From positions 20,254,633 to 20,318,632 of the forward strand of contig CM025855.1 of assembly GCA_003952965.2 (NCBI GenBank): 64,000 nt of DNA, written 5' to 3'. The position numbers and the translations under genes were made by a program. Positions 10,992 to 22,703 of the stretch are shown here, piece by piece. The notes beneath the pieces were generated by a model. It was not told the origin of the DNA and did not search any database. It was given only the letters and a program-made list of their open reading frames with translations. The stretch's first letter is position 1. Each line of letters starts with the position of its first letter. This DNA is from Morella rubra (lineage: Eukaryota > Streptophyta > Magnoliopsida > Fagales > Myricaceae).

Positions 10992-11171
10992 TTAAGATTT
11001 GCACTGCTCTTCGACCCACAATGGATCCTTTTTCCCTTTCAAGGTTTGGTTCGCTACATCTTTGCTAAGGCCTTGTAATTCTTTCCCCAGATCATTGCAT
11101 GCCTTATTGACATTTTCTATACATTCAACATAAGTCTTAAGAGAAAAACGAAGAAGTGTATTCCAAGGGCC
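10992..11171 (-). pseudogene. Unrecognised terminal-exon-like segment, 59 codons plus stop
   Basis: After an acceptor-like TTTTAG the minus strand reads an open frame of 59 codons to a TAA at 10992. The start is GPWNTLLRFSLKTYVECIEN and the end is KDPLWVEEQCKS. Composition is protein-like, charged and probably helical. I do not recognise the family. It follows the proteasome alpha-2-like exon at 11337-11404 by 165 bases, but the phases do not join and it does not resemble the next alpha-2 exon. It is likely from another gene or a rearranged end. Confidence 0.4.
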
Positions 11172-11336
11172 CTAAAATAAATGAGACTTCTCAAGTTATA
11201 AGCAGATCTAAGTGTAATGAAACCCAACTGACTTACTTGAAAAAGAAACCCAACAGAAGTCAGATATCTCTCTTCTCCTTACGAAGAAGAACTAATTGAA
11301 AGAAGTGAGGTCGTATTTTAGGAAAAGGATAGTTAC

Positions 11337-11404
11337 CCAGATTGAGTCAACTCCTGCATGACAGCAGCAATTTCCCTTACAAGTTGAGTAACAGGGATCT
11401 CCTC
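11337..11404 (-). pseudogene. PAB: PAB pseudogene exon (IPVTQLVRE segment)
   Basis: After TTTTACAG the frame reads EEIPVTQLVREIAAVMQELT and ends at TCTGG before GTAACT. In intact plant alpha-2 this is the EPIPVTQLVRETATVMQEF segment, followed by the exon starting GVRPFG. The open frame and good splice sites are kept here. Confidence 0.85.
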
Positions 11405-12415
11405 CTGTAAAATTACATCATCACATCATTTGACAAGTTACAGTAATCAACAATATTAACTGTTTAAAGTAAAAAAGTAAAGATTTTCAAAGTTGAGACT
11501 AACAGGAAAAAAAGAATGCAAGAAAAGAAGTACAATAATTGAGACAAGCCAATGAGTGAATCCAAAACTAGACTGACTTGGAACCAATTGGAGTCATATG
11601 TAACAACAATCTACATCCAGAGGGTATAGCTGAACATCACTTCAATCAAGCTTCCTCTATGTAGAAAGAGGCAAGTGATGACAACATTTGAAAAAGGTTG
11701 ATGCCACAGCAATACCAACATAAAATCACAACATAAAATGCAGAGCCATTTCCTCGGTAGAGATCAAACAGAGAGAAATGCAGAAATGTGAATCTCTATT
11801 TCAAAAGCAGTGCAGTTCAACTAGAAAGAGCTAGAAGAAAACACAGGTTTCAAAAAGCATGACATAATTTCTTGGATAAATGATAGTCCATACTCATTTC
11901 AAGTAATCCTAAATATGATCAGGCAATGAAAAAACCAGCAAGGATAATCCCTACTGTTCTAAACGGCAATGGAAGACATCAATCAGCAACTTGTAGCATC
12001 TAAACAGAACAAGAAAACTCCAAACGGAGTTTGAGAGATAAAGATCTCTGCCAATATCTAAGAGCTAACAGAAAACAGAACATCAGATGGCATGGTATGA
12101 TGAGAAGCTTTTAGAAATATTAAACTGGTGTACGACTCAGAGCAGGCTGCGAAATTCCACAAAATGGATTGACCACCACAATTGATTCCTTTTAGAAACC
12201 TTGAAAAACCATTTTGCGGACAAACATGACTCTAACAAAAAAACAAAAATTAATGTAGGGTAAATTAGAGAGATGAATGAGAAAACATCTCTAATTGTAG
12301 TATTTCAAAATTAGGAGTGTAACTATAACCGATTAAAGATGCAAGAATGATGTAATTTGGGAAAAGAGAGAACATTTGAAGAAAAATTAAAAACACAAGG
12401 GAAGTTGAACTATAA
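11405..12415. other. Intron-like stretch between two PAB pseudogene exons
   Basis: About 1 kb without a recognisable coding frame, transposon border or RNA gene. Its position between two successive alpha-2 exon remnants fits an original intron. Confidence 0.5.
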
Positions 12416-12500
12416 TTTGTACAAAGGATGATATTATTCTGCCTGCTTTCTACTTTTTCGTACCAGAACTCAAAAATCGGGACCCATGCCACTGTGCAGT
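12416..12500 (-). pseudogene. PAB: PAB pseudogene exon (SGMGPDFRVLVRKS segment), decayed
   Basis: The minus strand reads SGMGPDF, a stop, VLVRKSRKQAE, a stop, then Y.PLYK. Plant alpha-2 has arginine and glutamine at the two stop positions, so both fit C-to-T changes (TGA near 12470-12472, TAA at 12434-12436). The upstream part of the exon (QKIQHLTPNIGVVY) is hardly recognisable and the donor after LYK is not GT. Confidence 0.75.
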
Positions 12501-12515
12501 AGTTAATCTTAGTTA

Positions 12516-13048
12516 CAAAACTAAGCATAATTATGTTAGATTTTATTCTATGAAAACTGAGAAGGAAACAATTATGAACAAAATAATAAAAAGAAAAAAA
12601 TGTTAACCATAGGAATCCTAGACTTCCGAGACGATAGGAACGAGGCTAAGTGTTATAAGATAAAGCGGCTAAGGTTATGAAGCTCTTCATGAACTTAATG
12701 GCAACGGCTTAGCTTGATGTCAACTTCAGTGTGCTAGTCCCAATCAGTTAAAATCTTATGTTTATGGTCAGATGCACTTGCCCTTGACCGCTTCCCCAAG
12801 TGTTTTCTCACATACTATAGCACCCTCAAAAGGTTTTCACAAGTGCATATATAACTCTTTGAATAAAATATAAGCTGATTCATATATGGCAACAGCTAGA
12901 GGTAATGATTTTACAGCATAGTTCAAATTACAACAAAAGTTCACACCATGACCAACGCTCAAGTTTCATAGGATTGACCACAAGCCGACAACTGAGACAT
13001 CAACATCACCTAGTTAAAGATCAGAGGACAAGAGCACCTTATCTTTTT
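12516..13048. other. Non-coding stretch, likely PAB intron remnant
   Basis: No gene, RNA or clear repeat border is seen. It lies between the decayed alpha-2 exon and the inverted LTR-like block. Confidence 0.5.
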
Positions 13049-14294
13049 TTGAAAAATCCGGTTTAAACCCTAATAATACTTAGAGGGGGTGAATACGTGT
13101 TTTCCTTCTAATTAACAAATCAATAATAATTTTAAAACATGTTCTAAAAAGGTTCAGCTTAGATATGCATAATAATCAACTCAATCAACAAATAGGCAGT
13201 GGAAAATTAAAACAAACTTCAATACAAAGAGACAAGGATTTGGTGATGAAGTGGAAAACCTTTGAAAATACCATTCAAAAGGAAAAATCACTCCAGGCTA
13301 GCAGCCACTTGAAATCCACTAAAAAAAAAACCTTAGAAACAATGATTCAGATACGGGCAACCATATTATTGATTAATTAACTAATCAATAATAATTTTAA
13401 AATATGTTCTAAAAAGGTTCAGCCTAGATATGCATAATAATCAACTCAATCAACAAATAGACAGTGGAAAATTAAAACAAACTTCAATACAAAGAGACAA
13501 GGATTTGGCGACGAAGTAGAAAACCTTTGAAATACCATTTAAAGGAAAAACCACTCCAGGCTAGCAACCACCTGAAATCCACTAAAAAGAAAACCTTAGA
13601 AACAATGATTCAAACACGGGCAACCCCAGTTGCTTGACTCTGACAATCCTGATGTAATAATCTAAGCCTCCCTGCTTAGACCCGCTCCATGCGGCATTCC
13701 CCTCTGACCTTTGAGGTTCTTCTTATGGATTCTTCACGAACACCTCATTCTTCAGCACACCTTCAACACCATGAAGGTAACAAAGATATTTGATGGAAGA
13801 ATAGAGAAAAACTTATCAATATTGAAGCACAAATCTTCTGGAGTTTTTCTCTTAAGGAATGAGGCACAAGTATGCTCAATAGAGGCCTCAATAGGAGTTC
13901 TAGATTTCCTCCCACAAAACCTAGTAGAGTTTCCCAAGTTTTCACAAGGAAAGTCCAAAAATTCAGTGATTTCTGAAATTCACCGGAAGTCACTCAAGCG
14001 AGAGTCGAGCGACCGTTGAACGCTATGTTTCTGTTTGAAATTATAACTGGGCGCTCGAGCCCTTGTTGAACGTTAGTCGAACGTGATGTCTTTGTCGGAA
14101 TTCTCCTAAGAGCATGGGTCGAATGTGATGTCTCTGTCTGAATTCTTCTAAGGACACTCTAGCGTGGGTTGAACGTGAGAAGACTTTGGACAAACCACCA
14201 ACACTAACTCTTGAACAAATGTGGGGACTGAAATTACAACTCAATCACGACATATTTTGACAGGGAATGATGCCAACACAAAAATACCCTAACA
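13049..14294 (-). mobile_element. LTR-like block, family A, minus orientation (fossil)
   Basis: Read on the minus strand it starts TGTTAGGGTATTTTTGTGTT at 14294 and ends near 13049 with CGGATTTTTC, matching 9564-10543 along its length. It is longer because a segment of about 250 bp (CAATAATAATTTTAAAACAT and onward) is present twice in tandem, at about 13114-13355 and 13380-13620. It appears to be a solo LTR or remnant, older than its internal duplication. Confidence 0.65.
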
Positions 14295-14715
14295 TTTTTC
14301 ACAAATAACTTATAATACAGACAATTGCTATTGTCATTGATGACATAAAACCAACAAAAATGTGCTCTTATGATACAACAATAATGTGTTTTTTTTTCTT
14401 TCGAAAAGATGCCTCGAAATAAGGTGCTCTTATCCTCTTATCTTTAATTGGAGCCATTATACACCTTTAATGAAAATCCAGGATCTGATCATCCCGAGGA
14501 TATATAGCACATATGATGTATCCAACCTTGAACATCAAAACTTGAACAACATAAACATGCATACGATAGCTGTAAACAACTCCAATATCTAGTGTCAATA
14601 ATTGAATTTTCTGAACCTGCAATCACATAGTAAAATATCAACCCTGGTGTGTCACAGAAACTCCTAGAGAAAATGCCCACGACCCCAAAAGTTTTGAAAT
14701 AAGAAAATCCATGAA
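14295..14715. other. Non-coding stretch next to the gypsy element
   Basis: No gene recognised. It is the short spacer between the inverted LTR-like block and the recognisable edge of the gypsy 3' LTR. Confidence 0.5.
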
Positions 14716-15619
14716 GTTGTTCTCAGTTGTACGCCCAAAGGCCCTATAAATACTACTTGGAACATCCCTCCAAGAATAGGAAACTAATTCAAAATTAAAA
14801 GAAAATAAAAGGTTTCTAAAATGCGGCTGCTGGAAATTCGGGTTTTGAAAATAAATAAACATTCCTAAAATAATCCGGCTAAGAAAAAGGAAAGGCGCGC
14901 ATTTGATCCTGCAAAGAAAAGGAAAGGCGTGCATTTGACGAGGAAAGTCAAATCCGGCTTCGTCTGATTCGTACGCCTTGGTTCCTGCCCAATTGTAAAC
15001 GCCCGAGCTGCAAAGTGAAGACGCAGTAAACGCCTGAGCTACAAAAGTGTAGACGCTGGGGTGTAGGTTGTTCGGCCCGAGGTTTGCTCGAGGTATATGT
15101 AGTTCGGCCCGATGTGCTCCCGAGGTACAAGTACTTCGGCCGGGGTGCAGGTTACCCGGGATAGTTATCTCGATGTGCAAATGCTCCATATACTTCACTT
15201 GCCCGATATCAACCCAACTCTCTCGGATTAGTCCATTGAGTACTTCCTTGAAATGCTTGGCCTTAAGTTTTGTAATTGAGTCACTAGGAAGTGACAAATG
15301 ATCTCGACCATGCTCAGCACCTCGGTTTGGTTCAGCATCTCAACCTCAGCTGTGCTCAGCATCTCGACCTCAGCGTGGGTCAGCATCTTGTCCTCGGCAT
15401 GGGTCAGCATCTCGTCCTCGGCTTAGGTCAGCATCTCAACCTCGGCTGTGCTCAGCATCTCGACCTCGGCGTGGGTCAGCATCTCAACCTCAGCTTAGGT
15501 CCGCATCTCGACCTCGGGTGTGCTCAGCATCCCTTCGGTTGTGGCCAACATGATCTCGGGTATGCTCAGTAGCATCTCGGTTGGCAATGTGAAGTGACAA
15601 GGGACCTTGGTTTACATCA
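14716..15619 (-). repeat. 3' LTR of the split gypsy element
   Basis: Direct repeat of 22.95-23.82 kb. It includes AAATACTACTTGGAACATCC near 14748 and a tandem CTCAGCATCTCGACCTCGG array (15300-15580). It starts in minus orientation with TGATGTAAACC directly after the polypurine tract, and is shorter than the 5' LTR. Confidence 0.9.
15300..15580. repeat. Tandem array in LTR, period about 27 bp
   Basis: Roughly ten units of the form GTGGGTCAGCATCTCGACCT CGGC are strung together. Because the unit is near a multiple of three, it creates long spurious frames on both strands (GQHLDLG-type repeats). The same array is in the other LTR at about 23515-23775. Confidence 0.9.
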
Positions 15620-15632
15620 TTCTCCCCCTCTT
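15620..15632 (-). other. Polypurine tract of the split gypsy element
   Basis: Minus-strand AAGAGGGGGAGAA immediately before the 3' LTR start TGATGTAAACC: the plus-strand priming site expected at this position. Confidence 0.85.
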
Positions 15633-15720
15633 GAGAAGGATTTGTCCTCAAATCGTCACCTACATCAAAAGAAAATATGTCAGTAACATTAAAAGTAGTA
15701 CTTACACTGTACTCACCAAG

Positions 15721-17147
15721 TTAGTCTAGCTTGTAAACGTTGTCATTGATGCAATCGAGGACTTGGAAAGGACCATCGCCTCTTGGGAGCAATTTGGAAC
15801 ATCTTTTAGTGAGGAATCGCTCTGTTCTCATATACAACCAATCCCAATCATCAGGATCAAAAACCAACCGTCCCTTGTTGGCTTGTTTCACATACTGTTC
15901 CGTTTTTCGCTCAATGTTGAATCTTGCTTTCTCATGAATCTGCTTCACAAAGTTAGCTTTCTTTTTGCCATCTACATTAACATTCTCAGTAACAGGCAAA
16001 GGAGGTAAATCCAATGGAGTTAAAGGATTAAAACCATACACAATTTCAGATGGCGAAAATTTAGTAGCAGAATGAACAACTATGTTATAATCAAACTCAA
16101 CATGTGACAAACATTCCTCCCAAGTTTTGATGTTTTTTCTAATGATCGCTCTCAATAAGGTAGACAAAGTCCTATTTACTACCTCGGTTTGGCCATCAGT
16201 TTGGGAATGACATGTAGTGGAAAATAAGAGTTTAGTACCTAGCTTACACCACAATGTCAAGAACTTAGCATCTCTATCCGATACAGATGCCCTAGGTATA
16301 CCATGTAATCTCACAATCTCTCTAAAGAACAAGTCGGCAACATGTGATGCATCATCCGTTTTGTGACATGGAAAAAATTGTGCCATTTTAGAAAATCTAT
16401 CCACAACCACAAAAATTGAATCTCTCCCACGTTTAGTCCTAGGCAACACAAAATCCATTGAAATATCAATCCAAGGCTCACTAGGAATGGGTAAAGGAGT
16501 ATACAACCATTGGGCTGCACTTTGGATTTAGCTTGCCTACATGTGGCACAACTATCACAAATTCGTTCAACATCTCGTTTCATGTGAGACTAATAAAAGT
16601 GTTCTTGCAAAATAGCTAAAATCTTTGCAACTCCAAAGTGTCCCATTAATCCCCCACCGTGTGATTCCCACACTAAGAATTCTCTCAAAGAACAATTAGG
16701 CACACATAGCTTATTCTCTTGAGATTGGAATCCATCAAGCCTGAAGAACTTACCAATTGCCACTTTTTCACATGCATTGAACACATTACCAAAATCAGAA
16801 TCTTGTGCATACAAATCCACAAGGTATTCAAAGCCAAGAAAATTCGTACCAAAAATGGAAAGTGAAGCATACCTTTGTGACAATGCATCAACCACGACAT
16901 TGTCCTTACCTTGCTTCTGAAGTTCCTTAGTCTCATCGGGATTACTTCTATAAGCAGGTCGGTTTGGAATTGAGGCACCAGGTATGGACTCAAGTTGATG
17001 TTCAATACCTCGGATTGGAGGTATCTCATGTGGTGTTTCATCGAGAAAGACTTCATACTCCTGCAAAAGGGAAACAATAGACCTCGGCAAGGCAAAGTTA
17101 GATTTGTTAGTGTTTAAAAATGCATTTTTGTACAAGAGTACAATCAT
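15721..17147 (-). mobile_element. Pol remnants with integrase (part of the split gypsy element)
   Basis: The integrase part shows [33 protein letters not shown], then SDRDAKFL and [14 protein letters not shown], and [15 protein letters not shown] near the C-terminus, all hallmarks of gypsy integrase. Upstream are the zinc-binding region ([12 protein letters not shown]) and the PPIRGIEHQ and IPNRPAYRSNP motifs from the start of pol. Integrase would insert the DNA copy. The pol is incomplete and broken. Confidence 0.9.
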
Positions 17148-17150
17148 CGG

Positions 17151-18550
17151 CTAACTTGAAAGCATCGCTCGCTTGACCTCACTCACTTTTGCATAGAAAT
17201 TCTTTTGTTTTCTCTCTGATTTTCTCTCAATGGCTGTATTTGGAATTTCTTTTTCTCTCTCTTTTTTCTCGGCCTCTCTCTGATTTTCACTCTTTTTCTT
17301 TTGCTCACTTTCATTCTTTTGATGATCACTCTCCTTTGGCAATCTCACTTGTTCCTCATTAACTTGCGGTAATGCCTCAGGGGCTAAACAATCCTCTTCG
17401 GAAATTTTCTCCAAAGGTGGCTGGTTAGTAGCGGCAGATTCATCATTGTTGGTCACGATGTATACATTATCTTAAGGGACATGACTGATGTTCGCTGGCT
17501 TGAGATCGGACTTGGACGTTTGTGACTCATCCATCTCCTTGTTGGAATCTTTTACACTCCGGCTTTCCTGTCTAAGACGTGATAGCATTTGGTACAACTC
17601 TCTGTATTGGTAACTTGGAACGAACCACTTGCTCATCTCTATTTTCAACTCCACCCATGTCTCTATTGGTCGTCTTCTATTCCGCCTCCTGTCTATTACA
17701 AGCTAATCCCACCAAGTAATAGCATAATTAGAAAATTCAATCACAGCCAGTCTTACCTTCTTTGGCTCGGGATAGTTATGGCTAGCAAACACAATCTCCA
17801 TCTTCTTCTCCCACTCAAGGTATTCTTCAGGGTCAAATCTACCGTGAAAGGAAGGAATCTTTATCTTAACACCAACCAAGTTATCTTCCCGATTCCTAGC
17901 TTCTCTAACCCACCCTCCATGCCTCCTATAGTAGTGGCTAGGTACAAAACGCTTCCTCATAATCATCTTCATCTCCTCCCAAGTGTCTACGGGTGGCTCT
18001 CTATTTCTTTTCTTACTAATCAGCAATTGATCCCACCAAGCAATAGCATAATCAGTGAATGCCATGGCAGCCAACTTAACCTTCTTTATCTCCGAGTAGT
18101 TATAAAAATCAAATACCATTTCCATCTTAGTTTCCCACTCTAAATAAACTTCTGGGTCATTCTTTCCTTGAAAAGATGGAATTTTAATTTTTATACTCCC
18201 TAGGTCATTATCTCTCCGAGATCTACCCATCCTATCTTCTCTATCCCGACCTCTATGTCTACTATAGCCAACAATAGGATTTCGCTCCTCTTCTTCCTCA
18301 AATCCAGATCCACAAGGCTTATCATCCTCCACCCTCGCCTCTCTCCGTGGACCTCTTTCCTATCTACGGAAATTGAGGTTGTTTTGTGGCTGAAGTGAAT
18401 TCTCCATCTGGTCCATCCGTGCATGAATTTGCTCCATGTTTGAAGTCATCATACGATTCATCTGACTGATCATGGCCTCCATAAATAATTTCGGATCAAC
18501 TAGCGCTGGAGCATCGTCGGCAACGCTTTTACCACTGTTGTGAGACATGT
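17151..18550 (-). mobile_element. Gag and linker region with internally repeated capsid segment (part of the split gypsy element)
   Basis: Gag starts MSHNSGKSVADDAPALVDPK near 18548. A capsid-like segment (IKIKIPSFQGKNDPEVYLEW to YAIAWWDQL, then RKRFVPSHYYR) is followed by a second, related one (VKIKIPSFHGRFDPEEYLEW to YAITWWD, then the KWFVPSYQYRELYQ segment at 17650-17600). This looks like a partial tandem duplication of the capsid region. A highly charged linker (SEQKKKSENQREAEKKEREK) leads towards pol. The copy is broken. Confidence 0.85.
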
Positions 18551-19211
18551 TTTCTGCAAAAACAATGTTAGAGAAAAGAAAAAAAAAAGGACCTCACAAT
18601 TCTCTCCCTTACGTGTTTACACTCAAGGATGATACACTCGCACTCGTGTTTAAACTCAAAACGGCTTTTACCCTCTTATGGTTCTCACCACTCTTGCCTT
18701 TTTCCACTCGGTAATTCTCTGTTCGGTTCTTTTGAAACTAAACAAACAACTCAAAAATTTCCAGCAACAATTCACCAACAACTCATTAAGAAAATTCAGG
18801 TAAATCAAGAATATAAGGAAAATTCAGGAAAGCAAGAATAGAAGGAATACGATTGAGTAGAAATTGGAATCACAGAATAGCAAAAAAAATTGGCTTGCCC
18901 GAGGTAAGGTGATCTCGGACTAACAATACAGCTTGCCGAGGTAAGGTGATCTCGGACTAACAAGAACCACTATGGAAACAACAGAATCTGTTTTGTTAGA
19001 CTTTTGTATTTTTTTCCGACCCTTTTCTGTCTTTTTTTCTTTTCTTTTTCTTTCGAGTCTTTTTTTTTTTATCAACAACTTTCTTTTGATAGGAAAGGAA
19101 GTATAAGAATAGTGAACGGAAGGGGTGTAGAGGGGTAGATATGTGAATGACTAGAGAAGAACAAAGAAACGAAAAATTAAAAGGATAAGCAAACCTGAAC
19201 TAGATAACCTT

Positions 19212-19223
19212 GCTCTGATACCA
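19212..19223 (-). other. tRNA-Met primer-binding site of the split gypsy element
   Basis: Minus-strand TGGTATCAGAGC, the complement of plant initiator tRNA-Met 3' end. In the uninterrupted element it would follow the 5' LTR end (TTCACATCA) by two bases. Now a 3.5-kb solo LTR lies between. Confidence 0.9.
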
Positions 19224-19225
19224 AA

Positions 19226-22200
19226 TGTGAGACCCCAACCTTATTTATTGCTTTCATTTTTAAGGATTTTGACTCCTTAAGCTTGTATTGCTCTAATTAT
19301 TATTATTACTCTAATTTTTGAGAGAGGCATGTATGGGGAGATTAATCTAACGTTATGTCTAGGTGGGATTTTCCCCTAGCGTTTTTATGAGTTTTAAGTT
19401 TGGGTTTAAATGTTATATTATTTGCAATGTTAAAGTTTGAGTAATTGAGATTAATTAGGCTATTATTTTAGGCTAATTATTTTAATTAATGGAATATGTC
19501 CCTAAGTTACAATATTTGGAAGAATTTAATTGGAAGAATTTAATATGTCCCTAATATTATTTGGAAGAATTTAATTGGAAAGTTGGAAGAATTTATAATT
19601 AGGGCTTTAACCTTGAAAATGTGTGAGACTTAGGGTAAAATAGGATGGCATGAGGCATGATTTGGAAATTTATATGGTAGCTAGAACAAAAAAAAAAAAA
19701 GAAAGAAAGGTGGAAGAGGGGAGAATCACGTGAAAGAGGGAAGAAGAGAAGAGAAAGGGGGGCAGCCTTGTCTTTTCACCCCCAAGCCCTTGCCTTTCAC
19801 GTTTAAACCACCCCCACCCCCTCTTTTGCGTATTTTCACTCCCCTTGCCCTAGAAAAACCGCACATTGCACTTGCCTAAGACACCCACCCGAGAAGAGAA
19901 GAAGAAGAAGAAGAAGAGAAGAAGAAGAAGAAGAAGAGAAGAAAGAAGAAGAGGAGAAAAGAAGAAGAAGAAGAGAAAGAAGAACAACAAGGTAAAATCC
20001 TTGCTGGCCGAAAATCATTACCCCATCTCTCCCATGTTCTTCTTGTTTTCTTGTAATGGTTGGTTGTGGTTTTGTTGGTAGTTGTTTAGGTTGTTTTCTC
20101 CTTGTGTTCTTGAGTGTTTAGTGTATATTTAAGGGTAGTATAGCTCTTACTTGAAAACATGGGGAAGATGGCCAGATCTGGAAAATCATTCTCAAGAGAA
20201 ACCATTTATGAACCCTAAGTGTTTGATAAAAAGCTTGAAAGAGGGCTGAAATCGTTGGTGTGTGTAGGGCCGAATTTATTGGCTTGATGTGTTAGGGTTA
20301 TGCATGTTAAGCAAGAACCACCAAGCCCTAGGTGCTAATATATGTTCAGATCTGAAAATAGGCAAGAGGATCATTAATGCACCCTAGGTGTTTGATAAAA
20401 GTCCAAAGGAAATGGGTAAATGCAATAGTTTAGCTTGATGAAGATGGAATCTTGGTTTTGTTGTAAACTTTGAATTGGAGTTGTATAAGAGGGAAGAATG
20501 TGAGGGAATGGTTGCTGTTATGGGATGTTAAATTAGCCTTGGATGATTGTTGGTGACATGAAGAGATTAGGGTTTGGTTGTTGGAGGATGGGAAGGTTAA
20601 GAAGATTATTGTTGTTGCTGGAATTTAACCTCTGCAGATTTCAAGACTCGAATTTGGAGTGTGTTCTGATGTACTTGCGCTGATCTCTTGATCTTGAGAG
20701 GATCCTAGATCGTAGCCCTAGGAAATAGGAAGATTTTAAGCCATACCTTGGATGATTCCGATAATTATCGAGTGAGATATGCGTTGTTTAAGGTCCGGAC
20801 GTCAAGCTGCCAGCAGCCTTGCACGTCCGGAATGTCAGCCCATTTCGGATGTCTTTTGAAGGATCATGTTAAGTCCAAATTTTACGAGTTAGGGCTTGAA
20901 TTTTAAGTTTGTGAAAGAAGAACATTTTAAGGTAAATTTCGTGTGATTTAGAGGTGTAATGAATAAGTTGTGATGTTTTGAAAGTGGAAGGCTGAGCTGG
21001 AGGCAGCAGCAGTATTACTCTAGGAATTTTCTCTGATATGAAGTGTTTCGACAATGCATGGACATTTCGATGTTTATGATTTTTATCTTCAAGCTTGAAC
21101 TATGAGAGAAGAATATTTTAAAAGAAATTTCATGTAATTTGGAGCGGTGTTTTTTTGAAGTTATGAATTTTTGGAGCTAGAGCGTCGGGGCTGCCCGCTT
21201 GGACGTCCTCAGCAGCTCGCATTTTCGAGTAAATCTTTCAAGTGGCAAACGAGCTCCAAATTACCTGGAATTTGAATGTGCGATGAAACTTAGTGTACGG
21301 ATCAGTTTGGCATCCAATTTTTATAGCTTCAGCAACCTTAAGATAATACTTTACATCGTAGGATCACCATTGGGAAGTCAAGAAATGTGGGCGATTTTGT
21401 ATGATGTGCTGAAGTTGATTGAATGATTGTTCTATTCTCTAACATCTAGTAAACCTCTAAATGACATTAGTATGACTCATTTGTAGGCAAGGTGCCACCA
21501 TAAGCTCAAGTGGACGGAGGTAAGTGGAATTTGTAAGTAGAAACTTACGTTTTTCCGAAAAAAAAACTGGAATGATACACAGCATGAAAAGTATTTATGA
21601 ATAAGCATATCAAGCATGACATGACACGAGCATTTGCATGTTTTTCTTGAATGAAAAGAGAAATTTTTGTGCAAATGAAAGCATGAGGAGTTATGATTTC
21701 TCATTATCAAGCATGGCATTATCAAGCATGACATGACATGAGCATTTGCATAAGTTTTTTTTTGTGCAAATGAAAAATGACAAGTATGTTATCACAAGTC
21801 AAGTTAAAGGACTAAATAAGACGGTCGGTACCGTACCAATAAGATAGGACATCCACTCCGAAGGACGAATGCGAGAAGGATGGATGATTCCTAAGGGGCA
21901 CCCACTCCGAAGGACGAATGAGAGAAGGATGGGTAGGTCCCGAGGTATGTGCAATCACACCGAAGGATGCTTGCAAGAAGGTGTGAACCTCCAAGGGTTG
22001 AGTTAGCCCTCAGGCCTGGGGCCACAACAAGGGCTAGCTCAACCACATGATGTGTTCCCAAGGGAAAGAGGGAATAGTTCCGAAAGGAACGCACAACCCT
22101 GACTTCAGGGGTAAATGGAGCGTGATAAGTAGCCAAACCAAGAAAGAAATAATTTTCAAGCAAGAAATGTTTTTTATCAAGTACGTTGTCTCATGCATAT

Positions 22201-22698
22201 GCAAGCATCAATGTGCATCCATGATTTATGCAAGACATGCTTTATTTATTGCATATAAACCCTTACTGAGTCTTTCGACTCACAGTTTTAAATTGTACCA
22301 TTCCAGACAACATTTCAGGTGGAGACATCTAGAAGAGGGACCGACGAGAATGCCCTCTTCCCTTTTTGTTAGTTCATTAAAGAACTAGATATAATTTTTG
22401 GAAAAGCCGACATGAGCCTCCGTGGTGTGGTGGTCATGTTATTCGGCCTAGTAAAGTTTAAGATTTTTAACTGATTGGTATTTTGAGACTGTTTTGTAAT
22501 TAATTACTTCAAGTCATTGATCAAGATGCAAGTACTAGAAATAGGATCCCAAGTTCCGTATGCGCGTTAATTGCTAGCTTTAAAAAAAAAAAAAAAAAAA
22601 ATCCGCTGCAAGAATTTAGTACGTTCGCTGGAGTGTTCCTTGTTGGGAATGCTCGCGGCTGTCATTAGCCTCGATGAGCTAGCGTTCGGGGCGTGACA
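19226..22698 (-). mobile_element. Solo LTR of a Tekay/Del-type gypsy element, 3.5 kb (fossil)
   Basis: On the minus strand it starts TGTCACGCCCCGAACG (22698) and ends GGGGTCTCACA (19226), with a perfect 5-bp target duplication CCAAA at 19221-19225 and 22699-22703. Phrases common in long chromovirus LTRs are present, such as TACTGAGTCTTTCGACTCAC near 22265 and repeated CCGAAGGACGAATG units near 21857-21990. A GAA-rich purine tract lies at about 19890-19985. No internal region is attached, so it is a solo LTR, probably left by LTR-LTR recombination. The intact duplication suggests a young insertion, later than the gypsy element it splits. Confidence 0.85.
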
Positions 22699-22703
22699 CC
22701 AAA

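Noticed and set aside
14638-15297. 219-codon minus-strand frame
   Set aside because: It lies within the LTR of the gypsy element and has no recognisable domain; a copy in the other LTR is interrupted differently.
15291-15572. Repetitive peptide (QHLDLG-type) resembling a structural protein
   Set aside because: It comes from the 27-bp LTR tandem array and recurs, shifted, in the second LTR at 23.5-23.9 kb.
17589-18143. 184-codon plus-strand frame
   Set aside because: It is antisense to the gypsy gag and has no motif of its own.
19212-19223. tRNA-Met-like sequence as a tRNA gene
   Set aside because: Only the 3' terminal complement is present; it is a retroelement primer-binding site.
19836-20081. 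Frames on both strands rich in K/R/E or S/L
   Set aside because: They arise from a GAA-rich purine tract inside the solo LTR.
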